The position numbers were made by a program, and so were the translations under genes. Below are positions 7,301 to 12,403 of a stretch of DNA of 12,403 nt, one piece after another (position 1 is the first letter of the stretch; the number at the start of each line of letters is the position of its first letter). A model generated the notes under the pieces. The model was not told where the DNA came from. It was given only the letters and a program-made list of their open reading frames with translations, and did no database searches. The DNA comes from UBA9848 sp003454065 (GTDB taxonomy: Bacteria; Spirochaetota; Spirochaetia; Sphaerochaetales; Sphaerochaetaceae), in contig CAMOXM010000035.1 in the NCBI GenBank assembly GCA_946629155.1, positions 1 through 12,403 of the forward strand. The letters are read 5' to 3'.

Positions 7301-8670
7301 GGGTGAATGCGGCGGGGGCTATCAATACCAAATACGCTCCGATCGTTTCATTCACGTCCAGCATTTCGATTGGCAACGATTATCTGTTCAATAAGACGTA
7401 TGCGGCCAAGAGGAGCGCATTCAAGGCGTCATCGGAAGAGATGTTCAGGATCGTCTTCAACGTCGATACGAAGTTCGAGAGCTTCAAATACGTCGATGGG
7501 GAGGAAGGATACACTGCATTTACGATTTCGCCGAGAGTGGGCTTGAAGTATAAGAGCCTTTCCTTGGTTGCGAAATTCGATGTAGAGAACTTCAATATAC
7601 CTGTCGTTCTTCGCAATGGCGGAACCATAGGCGCCTATATTGATACGTTCATAGACGAGTTGGATTTGGTGGGCTTCTTCAAGATAGGCAGGATTTCCGG
7701 CATTACGGAGCCGAGAAGGTCCGTCCTCTTCGAGCCGTCTTACGAGCGCAATCTCAGCGCAAGGCTGCGTTTGTTCAAGTTCATGGATATCAATATCGCT
7801 GATTTCCCGGAATTCATCGATGGGTTGAAATCGAACTCCAAGAAGGCTTATGCCGATATTTCTCTCGGATGGATCGATTACGAGAGCATGGCTTTGTATG
7901 TCAACTATATAATGCAAATGGCTTGGGGCGGCAGTTTCACCCTCAATAAGACAAACCCGATTTCGTTGAATTTCGCGATTCGCTCCGACAATCTGTTTAT
8001 AGGAATGGATGCGGTGACGACGCTCGGATATGAGAACAAGAAACTAGAGTTCGGACTTAAGGGCGGCGTTTCGAATTGGAACGCCCTGGCTGATGTCGGG
8101 TTCGGATATTCCAAGAAGAATGCATTTGATTTCATCGTCAGACTCGGCGTTCAGAACGGCAGCTTGGTTTACAACCAATACGACCACCTTACAAACGTCG
8201 ATGCCGGAAACTTCACGAACGTATTCAGCCTCACGGATAAGAACGGCGCCGCATTCATGAAGTTCAGCCAGTTCGTCGATGCTACGATCAATTTGCACTT
8301 GGGCGTCGGGTTCGACCTCAATCTCGGATATAACCTGCCGATGGCGCTGTTCGATTCGGCATCAAAGGGTCTGCTGCGCGACAGGGCTAGGGCGAAGATA
8401 TCCTTCTCCTACAACACGATCGATTTGTATGGATTGTTCGAGAAGAGAGGCGTTATTGCCGGAAACAAAGGTTGGGGATTCACCAATATCGACGACGTGG
8501 CGTTCAAGCTCGGCGTCAGCTTCAAGTCGGATTATGCCACGTTCGCTCTTGAGGCGATCAGCAGCCATTTCATCTACGGACCGACGGAGAGCAATGCCGA
8601 AGCTCTTCCTGACGCAGCGCAGCGCAGGGCGTTCTCGATCAATCTCGGCGTGAGCTTCGGATTCTATTGA
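4375..8670 (+). CDS. Large secreted FecR-domain / ZU5-like / outer-membrane barrel-like protein
   Basis: A 1431-residue protein, unbroken. GGGAG at 4365-4369 sits five bases before ATG 4375, which I prefer over the in-frame GTG at 4369. Residues 1-21 are a signal peptide with a probable cut at LSA/QS. Residues about 22-190 resemble a FecR-type domain (VIPDTTMIEGDAIQT, then strands with VLYLLRGELN and a LTPTSRFSL segment). A low-complexity linker follows, rich in Gln, Asn and Pro, with the tyrosine cluster YYNDYYYYYD at 292-301. Residues about 365-495 look ZU5-like (GGVVSLGGARVEIPAGAL, then VTVPYDRSL and a YFYDEDAQEWKAL segment). From about 519 on, alternating hydrophobic/aromatic strands with Asn/Asp/Gly turns run to the end, which is SINLGVSFGFY; a terminal aromatic residue is typical of outer-membrane beta barrels. 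The fold and envelope location are inferences; the function is unknown. Confidence 0.75.
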   Translation: MRRNVFLCVALLLACLAGLSAQSLTIKNPGDVKVYHKNGDSFDSPTRPNMFGVIPDTTMIEGDAIQTKRQSLTFKLDNSTIVLAPDSLMSFYRLSDKQNVLYLLRGELNISNAYSRNESREYVVLTPTSRFSLTGEFSARVVSSDFSEAIHVSRGNALAFNYITEENAVVKERGYVDFLEDISDNIVAVVGDLESLPAPGIAPAEDTSANRQYGADEAGNDANSVKDPAIVSAFVTETSNGKVVSQKSVPADVQIVQAEPQKQGDVNLNIQIQQPNTPAADADSGKTIINRYYNDYYYYYDKDGKLVMSNEVPPGATPVSKDSVLPSNFNVNVGNGPAQPTSVAPDSAPEVQSLPALVNDSNKSEVFVKADSGGVVSLGGARVEIPAGALAEDAVVSIEAISDVSDSDKAIENTTGNARGYRFLPSGKFKKNVRVTVPYDRSLSANKEKLDDMRTYFYDEDAQEWKALQRVAIDEVNCTITSLTDHFTDMINAIIRIPGVAGPAEKLSAADESDSRLKLNSWHIGVDLGVESAFDGSNAEDKKPSPLGLFIKPYTRIVNSRKGVLFDLKLNLEVDYAYDETNNKYTFSFPQIDLFKNKTLSTIGSITQFIDDLVVPGTLYISRNYDLPLEYNNLTLRKHNSDHNVYQTYHYASNDGERVYDDPISFSRKLPGLLDVRIGEGFRFRAFADDLDRLMRYRKNPTDSKQYWRRDDDSVIFGELVMNISPVIFGVGGMYLKGGWTAGAASDPIFLTAKAGTDKLISNMFTGFNVALPLMTMNWTTDSNSPNIKFFSDIAKKFMIGFSMNTKVDNIIFDFGADFSKGMLFTGLLNKHKVFDDNSLYTTGIGDLLSIYPYVNADFDFGNFSLLLNLDIPVMFGKAGTDNMLSTLTSWSNKNFLYRLNGGAAIRFKLAGTMDLNVEYDMEDLLPNRGAYLRNGTSFKDYLSENKFSLLNLIPQFSCALKDGPIQIKILARHQRVNAAGAINTKYAPIVSFTSSISIGNDYLFNKTYAAKRSAFKASSEEMFRIVFNVDTKFESFKYVDGEEGYTAFTISPRVGLKYKSLSLVAKFDVENFNIPVVLRNGGTIGAYIDTFIDELDLVGFFKIGRISGITEPRRSVLFEPSYERNLSARLRLFKFMDINIADFPEFIDGLKSNSKKAYADISLGWIDYESMALYVNYIMQMAWGGSFTLNKTNPISLNFAIRSDNLFIGMDAVTTLGYENKKLEFGLKGGVSNWNALADVGFGYSKKNAFDFIVRLGVQNGSLVYNQYDHLTNVDAGNFTNVFSLTDKNGAAFMKFSQFVDATINLHLGVGFDLNLGYNLPMALFDSASKGLLRDRARAKISFSYNTIDLYGLFEKRGVIAGNKGWGFTNIDDVAFKLGVSFKSDYATFALEAISSHFIYGPTESNAEALPDAAQRRAFSINLGVSFGFY

Positions 8671-8686
8671 TGCGTCTTCGAATAAC

Positions 8687-8703
8687 AGGGCTTTAGAATC
8701 GCC
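8687..8703 (+). repeat. Diverged copy B of the 17-bp intergenic repeat
   Basis: AGGGCTTTAGAATCGCC resembles copies A and D, and the likeness to copy D extends outward on both sides: TCGAATA before, and CCC plus an AATGRTTTT-like stretch after. Here GGGC and GCCC could form a 4-bp stem around TTTAGAATC. It sits between the stop of the large envelope protein and its terminator. Confidence 0.5.
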
Positions 8704-8727
8704 CGTTAATGGTTTTTGTTTTATATG

Positions 8728-8755
8728 CGCGCCTTGAAAGAGGCGCGTTTTTTTT
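8728..8755 (+). terminator. Strong intrinsic terminator after the FecR-barrel gene
   Basis: CGCGCCTT (8728-8735) and GAGGCGCG (8740-8747) pair over eight positions (the last a G-U) closed by a GAAA tetraloop, followed by eight T. It lies 57 bases after the gene stop and only 12 bases before the parE start codon, so it must separate the two transcripts or act as an attenuator for parE. Confidence 0.88.
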
Positions 8756-8767
8756 AAGAGGTGGATT

Positions 8768-10612
8768 ATGGGCAGGGACGGCTCGTACACGGAAAAAGAC
8801 ATCGAAAGCTTGGAAGACCTTGAGCACATACGCAAGAGGCCTGGGATGTACATAGGCGCGCTCGGCGATGGAACGGACAGATGGGATGGCCTCTACGTTC
8901 TTATTCAGGAAGTCGTGGATAACTCCATAGACGAGTTCATAATGAAGTTCGGCAATGCAATAGATGTGGAATGCACCGAGAAAAGCGTTAGGATTCGAGA
9001 TTACGGAAGGGGAATACCGCAGAAAAGCCTTATCGATTGCGTGTCGAAAACCAATACCGGCGGCAAATTCAACCAGAATGTCTTTCAATGCTCTTCAGGC
9101 TTGAATGGAGTCGGCCTTAAGGCGGTCAATGCCGTTTCGAGCTATTTCGAAGCACGAAGCTATAGGGACGGAAAGTGCTTTTCCTGCGTTTTCGAGAAGG
9201 GAGTTTTCAAGGAAAAGAAGAGCTGGAAGATTCCCGAAGGCGAAACCGGAACGGAGATTCTCTTTACTCCGGACGATTCCAAAGGGCTATTCGAGAACTA
9301 TTCGTACAACCTCGATATCGCATATGACATACTTTGCGATTATTCGTATTTGAGTCCGGGACTGACAATCAATTTCAACGGAAAGAAGATCAAGAGCAAG
9401 AACGGTTTGAAGGATTTGCTCGTCAACAAGATAGGGGATGCCGACATCCTATACGACATAGCGCATTACACCAACAAGGAAGGCGACATCAGCATAGCAT
9501 TCACTCATTTGACGCAGAGCTTTTCGGAGGAATACTTCTCTTTCGCGAACGGGAAATATACGATTCATGGCGGAACCCACTTGTCGAGCTTCAAGGAGGG
9601 TTTGTCGAAAGGCTTGAATGATTTTTTCAGAAAGGATTGGGACCCGAAGGACACCAGAGAAGGGCTGATAGCGGCGATTTCCGTTCGGGTGCAGGATCCT
9701 TTCTTCGATGGCCAGACCAAAACGAAATGCATTTGTACTGAAATAAAGACCAAGGTCATTGATTTCGTAAAGGAATGCGTTACGGACCATCTGCTCAAAA
9801 ATCAGAAAGGCGCGCAAGCGCTTAAGGATAAGATAATCCAAGCCGAGAAGATGCATAAGGACATCTCCGAGATAAAGAAAGCGGTGAAGATGCTGCAGAG
9901 CAAAACGAAGCTGAACATACCCAACTTGAAGGATTGCAGGTATCATTTGAACGACAGGAGCAAGAAGGATCGCGAAAAAGGCGAGAACAGCATGATTTTC
10001 ATATGCGAGGGAAATTCGGCAGCAGGGAGTTTCATTCCCACGAGGAATGTCGAGAACCAAGCCGTTTTCCCCGTTCGCGGAAAAATCAGCAATGTCGAGA
10101 AAAAGAACAATAAGAAAGTCATATACGGCAATGAGGAGTTGTTCAACCTCGTTTCGGCCCTGGGGGTGGAAAACGATATGGATAATTTGCGATACGGCAA
10201 GGTCATAATCGCCACCGATGCCGATTACGACGGGTATCATATACGTCTTTTGCTAATGACTTTTTTCATAAATTTCTTTCCCGAACTGATAAACGACAAA
10301 AGGGTCTATATCCTGGAAACGCCTCTTTTCAAAGTGCGCAACAAGACCACGATCGAATATTGCTATAATGAAAAGGAAAGGGATATGGCAATCCAAAAAG
10401 TGAAGAATGCGGAAATAACAAGGTTCAAAGGCCTCGGAGAAGTGAACCCTTCCGATTTCAAGTCATTCATAGCTCCGGAAAGCATCGTGCTTATCCCCGT
10501 GAAAATCGATTCCATAGGACAGGTCGATCGCATGGTGGAATTCTATATGGGCGGCAATACGCCCGAAAGGAGGGGCTTCATCATGGACAATCTTATCGAT
10601 GATGTGAACTAA
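8768..10612 (+). CDS. parE: DNA topoisomerase IV subunit B (ParE), Bacteroidetes/spirochaete type
   Basis: A 614-residue ATPase subunit of a type IIA topoisomerase. The GHKL ATPase part shows RKRPGMYIG, E48 and N52 in QEVVDNSIDE, D78 in RDYGRGIP, and the lid SSGLNGVG (109-116). QTKTKC near 318 holds the expected ATP-contacting lysine. The Toprim part has EGNSAAGS in place of the usual EGDSAGGS, TDADYDGYHIR with the metal-binding acidic residues, and RFKGLGEVNPSDF near the end. The GLGDG-like region (ALGDG), the YVLIQEV segment and the PLFKVRNK-YCYNEKER stretch resemble my recollection of Bacteroidetes ParE more than GyrB, hence the call; GyrB is the alternative. It partners with ParC to unlink replicated chromosomes, but no parC follows in the window. 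AGAGGTGG just before the ATG is a strong ribosome binding site. Confidence 0.85.
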   Translation: MGRDGSYTEKDIESLEDLEHIRKRPGMYIGALGDGTDRWDGLYVLIQEVVDNSIDEFIMKFGNAIDVECTEKSVRIRDYGRGIPQKSLIDCVSKTNTGGKFNQNVFQCSSGLNGVGLKAVNAVSSYFEARSYRDGKCFSCVFEKGVFKEKKSWKIPEGETGTEILFTPDDSKGLFENYSYNLDIAYDILCDYSYLSPGLTINFNGKKIKSKNGLKDLLVNKIGDADILYDIAHYTNKEGDISIAFTHLTQSFSEEYFSFANGKYTIHGGTHLSSFKEGLSKGLNDFFRKDWDPKDTREGLIAAISVRVQDPFFDGQTKTKCICTEIKTKVIDFVKECVTDHLLKNQKGAQALKDKIIQAEKMHKDISEIKKAVKMLQSKTKLNIPNLKDCRYHLNDRSKKDREKGENSMIFICEGNSAAGSFIPTRNVENQAVFPVRGKISNVEKKNNKKVIYGNEELFNLVSALGVENDMDNLRYGKVIIATDADYDGYHIRLLLMTFFINFFPELINDKRVYILETPLFKVRNKTTIEYCYNEKERDMAIQKVKNAEITRFKGLGEVNPSDFKSFIAPESIVLIPVKIDSIGQVDRMVEFYMGGNTPERRGFIMDNLIDDVN

Positions 10613-10618
10613 AATAAC

Positions 10619-10635
10619 GGTGCTTCTAAAAACCT
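10619..10635 (-). repeat. 17-bp intergenic repeat, inverted copy C
   Basis: GGTGCTTCTAAAAACCT starts seven bases after the parE stop. Its reverse complement is identical to copy A at 1756-1772 and differs at one base from copy D at 10762-10778, with which it forms an inverted pair around the terminator hairpin. Confidence 0.7.
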
Positions 10636-10670
10636 CAAAGTCCGAACCTGCCAGATGTCCTTTCGGCTGA

Positions 10671-10728
10671 AAAGCCGGCGGAAAGCCTCGAAATACGATG
10701 AGTATTTCTGTGTTTTCCGCCGGTTTTT
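10671..10728 (+). terminator. Two-part hairpin terminator after parE
   Basis: CCGGCGGAAA (10675-10684) pairs perfectly with TTTCCGCCGG (10714-10723), extended outward by a G-U and three A-U pairs, and TTTTT follows at 10724-10728. Inside the loop a second perfect 7-bp stem, GAAATAC (10690-10696) with GTATTTC (10702-10708), closes a five-base loop. A third small stem, CGGCT with AGCCG around GAAA (10664-10677), overlaps the foot of the main stem and would compete with it. The main hairpin is a good terminator for parE. Confidence 0.75.
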
Positions 10729-10761
10729 CATCTCGAAAATTCGCAGGCATTTTCGAATAGC

Positions 10762-10778
10762 AGGTTTTTAGAAGCGCC
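10762..10778 (+). repeat. 17-bp intergenic repeat, copy D
   Basis: AGGTTTTTAGAAGCGCC is preceded by TTCGAATAGC. It differs from copy A by one base. It lies next to the point (about 10796) where recognisable methyltransferase coding sequence ends, so the repeat or a rearrangement at it probably removed the 3' two thirds of that gene. Confidence 0.7.
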
Positions 10779-10795
10779 CAAAAATGATTTTCGGT

Positions 10796-11306
10796 TTTTT
10801 CCTTTACGATTCTTGCGACATCAAAAAACAAGGTGTCTCTGCTGTCTTCGAATCCTCTTTGCTTTCCGCTTATTGAGAATGCTTGACAAGGAAACCCCGC
10901 ACACAGTATATCGTGGTCGGGTATCGATTTTTTATCGAGGTTTTTTCAAAACTCCTTCCTTCACGCTGCTCGCTCTTCCGGTGCAAGCCGCAAGTCCTGC
11001 GGATTCCCCTCCGAAACGGGCATATGCACAAAGTATTAGCCCGTTTCGGAGGGGAACGCCTTGCGCCGGAATAGGCTTCGCAACGCCTTGAAATTAGTTT
11101 TGAAAAAACCTCCATCAACTTTAGTTATATCGCTCAGGGACGTCATTAAAATTGCAGCTATATACTTTTTGAGCTTCTTTGTCCCATTCATTAGAATAGA
11201 CGCATCTTGCTCCTAAAGACTCCAAAGCAAGCCTGAAGCCACCCAACCCTGCAAATAAATCGATAAAAGTGAAGCCTGACAACGTTTTATTCTTTATTTC
11301 AATCAT
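10796..11306 (-). pseudogene. C5-cytosine DNA methyltransferase remnant, split and truncated
   Basis: Reading leftward from ATG 11306, the protein begins with motif I (FIDLFAGLGGFRLAL, the S-adenosylmethionine site) and continues through SNEWDKEAQKVYSCNFNDVPE. There the frame is lost: the next expected residues, DITKVD, are in another frame, so one or two bases are gained or lost near 11130. At 11113 a 177-bp palindromic element interrupts the gene. Coding resumes at about 10936 with KKSIPDHDILCAGFPCQAFS, which is motif IV with the catalytic Cys, then ISGKQRGFEDSR and FFDVARIVKEK. It stops near 10796 beside a repeat copy; the target-recognition region and motifs VIII-X are gone. Joined together, the parts put the catalytic Cys near residue 81, as in short enzymes of this family. 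No restriction gene is nearby. A CGAGG sequence precedes the ATG. Confidence 0.88.
10937..11113. mobile_element. 177-bp palindromic MITE-like insertion
   Basis: The ends GAGGTTTTTTCAAAACT (10937-10953) and AGTTTTGAAAAAACCTC (11096-11112) are perfect 17-bp inverted repeats. A second perfect inverted repeat of 18 bp (11004-11021 and 11039-11056) surrounds a 17-base centre, and the arms between are imperfectly complementary (both contain TTCCGG followed by GCAAG in the folded alignment), so the element could fold into one long hairpin with a side stem CCGCA/TGCGG on the left arm. It has no coding capacity for a transposase. It interrupts a methyltransferase gene whose two parts are colinear on either side, and ATC flanks it on both sides (10934-10936 and 11114-11116), a possible 3-bp target duplication. 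Mobilisation by a transposase elsewhere is inference. Confidence 0.75.
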
Positions 11307-11333
11307 ATCCTCGTGTGCCTTATACGAAAAATA

Positions 11334-11348
11334 TAGCGCATTGCGCTA
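11334..11348. promoter_or_regulatory. Perfect 15-bp palindrome, possible operator
   Basis: TAGCGCA, one central T, then TGCGCTA. It lies 28 bases upstream of the methyltransferase start and 62 bases upstream of the -35 box for the phosphate transporter. Such short palindromes often bind dimeric regulators, for example controller proteins of methyltransferases; nothing else here supports that, so it remains a candidate. The rest of the 11307-11499 gap is A+T-rich and holds only this, the promoter and a repeat. Confidence 0.35.
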
Positions 11349-11409
11349 AGAATTTCGAAACTAAGGATATGCAGTTGCTAAAGAAATTACAAGACGCTTC
11401 TATGTCTTT

Positions 11410-11438
11410 TTGCTATTATTGCTAACATCAAGTATAAT
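11410..11438 (+). promoter_or_regulatory. Sigma70-type promoter for the Na+/phosphate cotransporter gene
   Basis: TTGCTA (11410-11415), a 17-base spacer and a perfect TATAAT (11433-11438) lie in an A+T-rich gap and point at the transporter. The predicted start is near 11445, giving a leader of about 55 bases that would begin at the solo repeat end at 11447. Confidence 0.65.
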
Positions 11439-11446
11439 TAAAAATT

Positions 11447-11462
11447 GGTTTGGAAAAACCTC
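11447..11462 (-). repeat. Solo copy of the MITE end sequence
   Basis: GGTTTGGAAAAACCTC matches the right end of the 177-bp element (11097-11112) at 14 of 16 bases in the same orientation. GGTTT and AAACC can pair around GGAA. No matching left end is seen close by, so it is a lone end, a decayed element or an independent use of the same short sequence. Confidence 0.5.
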
Positions 11463-11499
11463 AGAAAATGGTTGAATAACGAGAACGAGCGGTTTGCAG

Positions 11500-12403
11500 A
11501 TGGATTTGTTGGATGCATTGAATCTGATCGGGGGCATAAGCCTGTTTTTGTTCGGAATGAACATCATGGGCAACAGCCTGGAGAGAAAGGCTGGCAGCAG
11601 GCTCAAAAGCCTTTTCAATAGAATAACCAAGAACAGCTTTATCGGATTGGCCGTCGGAACGGTGGTCACTGCCATCATACAAAGTTCGGCCGCGACGACC
11701 ATAATGGTCATAGGATTCATAAACTCCGGCCTTATGACGCTGAGTCAATCGGTAAGCGTGATAATGGGCGCGAATATAGGAACGACGATTACTTCATGGA
11801 TATTGAGTCTGTCGGGGATAAGCGGGACGAATTGGATTTTCATTCTTCTGAAACCGACCACGTTCGTGCCCGTTCTGGCTTTTGTCGGAACGCTCCTGCT
11901 TTTCAGGAAGGACGATAACAGGAAGGAGACCGGAAACATCCTTTTGGGTTTTTCGGTGCTGATGTTCGGCATGACGACCATGTCGTCCGCGGTGGTGGGT
12001 CTTAAGGATGTCAAGGAATTCACTGACATTCTGGTTTTGTTCTCGAATCCCGTTCTGGGAATAATCGTCGGAATGGCTTTTACGGCCATATTGCAATCCA
12101 GCTCCGCATCCGTCGGCGTCTTGCAGGCCTTAGCCGCTACGGGCAGGATAACCTACAGCAACGGCGTTCCGATTATTTTGGGTCAGAACATAGGCAAATG
12201 CGTGATTTCGCTGATTTCGTCTTTTGGGGCGAACAAAAACGCTAAAAGAGCGGCCTTTCTGCATCTTTTCTTCAATGTTTTCGGCGCGGTGGTTTTTCTT
12301 GCGATTTTTCTGGTTTTGAAATATGTCTTCCTTTCGTCTTTCGTTGCCGAACCGCTGTCTGCCGTGAACATAGCGATTATTCATACTCTTTTCAATGTCG
12401 TAT
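11500..12403 (+). CDS. Na+/phosphate cotransporter family membrane protein, C-terminus cut by window edge
   Basis: An open frame from ATG 11500 to the window end, 301 residues. It shows the two inverted-repeat halves of the NaPi-II type family (PF02690-like): QSSAATT at 61-67 with GANIGTT at 90-96, and QSSSASVG at 199-206 with GQNIGKC at 228-234. The paired QSS motifs form the substrate and sodium site in characterised relatives. Hydrophobic segments at about 8-24, 47-75, 119-135, 147-165, 185-210 and 250-275 fit a polytopic inner-membrane protein. Many bacterial members continue with a cytoplasmic PhoU-like domain, which would be beyond the edge. Transport of phosphate is the family expectation, not shown here. 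The Shine-Dalgarno is weak (GAACGAGCGG); an in-frame stop 27 bases upstream limits the start, though TTG 11494 is possible. Confidence 0.93.
   Translation, partial: MDLLDALNLIGGISLFLFGMNIMGNSLERKAGSRLKSLFNRITKNSFIGLAVGTVVTAIIQSSAATTIMVIGFINSGLMTLSQSVSVIMGANIGTTITSWILSLSGISGTNWIFILLKPTTFVPVLAFVGTLLLFRKDDNRKETGNILLGFSVLMFGMTTMSSAVVGLKDVKEFTDILVLFSNPVLGIIVGMAFTAILQSSSASVGVLQALAATGRITYSNGVPIILGQNIGKCVISLISSFGANKNAKRAAFLHLFFNVFGAVVFLAIFLVLKYVFLSSFVAEPLSAVNIAIIHTLFNVV

Noticed and set aside
4813..8298. Long minus-strand open frames under the envelope-protein gene
   Set aside because: Low-complexity shadows of a continuous 1431-residue plus-strand frame with signal peptide, promoter and terminator.
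9449..10240. 263-residue minus-strand open frame inside parE
   Set aside because: Fully antisense to conserved ATPase and Toprim motifs; no ribosome binding site or recognisable domain.
10463..10831. 122-residue minus-strand open frame across the parE end and repeat region
   Set aside because: Its first dozen residues are the methyltransferase remnant (FFDVARIVKEK) and the rest runs through the repeat structure and antisense to parE; no protein family features.
10813..11118. Several 60-90 residue open frames on both strands across the palindromic element
   Set aside because: They arise from the inverted-repeat sequence itself, lack ribosome binding sites and overlap colinear methyltransferase remnants.
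11121..11306. 61-residue protein as an independent small gene
   Set aside because: It is the motif I end of the methyltransferase stopped by a frameshift; the missing continuation is visible in another frame and beyond the insertion.
10613..11500. CRISPR array
   Set aside because: Repeats here are inverted and irregularly spaced, with no series of direct repeats and unique spacers, and no cas genes are present.

Overview
The window looks like part of a chromosome from a spirochaete-like Gram-negative bacterium, probably Treponema-related. This placement is an inference from gene content: no rRNA or tRNA is present. The clues are a very large secreted FecR-domain protein with an outer-membrane barrel-like C-terminus, a Lys-rich lipoprotein of the MetQ family, and a type II topoisomerase B subunit of the ParE variety seen in Bacteroidetes and spirochaetes. 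Base composition is mid-range, with an A+T-rich patch around 11120-11470.

Layout. On the minus strand at the left edge are a nicotinamidase/isochorismatase-like hydrolase (cut by the window edge) and, upstream of it, a small 2[4Fe-4S] ferredoxin; a hairpin terminator lies between them. A compact divergent promoter region (about 850-920) separates these from a plus-strand run: an orphan metQ-type lipoprotein, then yebC, ruvC and a plant/proteobacterial-type glutamate-cysteine ligase (gshA-like), the last three packed tightly as a probable operon. A good promoter inside the 3' end of the ligase gene drives a 1431-residue protein with a signal peptide, a FecR-like domain, a Tyr/Pro-rich linker, a ZU5-like domain and about 900 residues of barrel-like sequence ending in Phe-Tyr. 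A strong terminator closes that gene, and 12 bases later comes parE, without a parC neighbour in the window.

The stretch 10613-11499 has no intact gene and is the most unusual part. It contains a nested dyad (a 17-bp inverted repeat flanking a two-part terminator hairpin) and the remains of a C5-cytosine DNA methyltransferase on the minus strand. The methyltransferase is frameshifted, split by a 177-bp palindromic MITE-like element with perfect 17-bp ends, and truncated at its 3' side close to a repeat copy. A good sigma70-type promoter then leads into a Na+/phosphate cotransporter family gene that runs off the right edge.

Two short repeat families recur between genes. One is a 17-bp motif, AGGTTTTTAGAAGCRCC, found near 1756, 10619 (inverted) and 10762, with a diverged copy near 8687. 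The other is the MITE end sequence, which has a lone third copy at 11447. The housekeeping genes (yebC, ruvC, parE) and the transport or redox genes do not form one pathway. The best candidates for something undescribed are the FecR-ZU5-barrel protein and the intergenic palindromic repeat system that has broken the methyltransferase.
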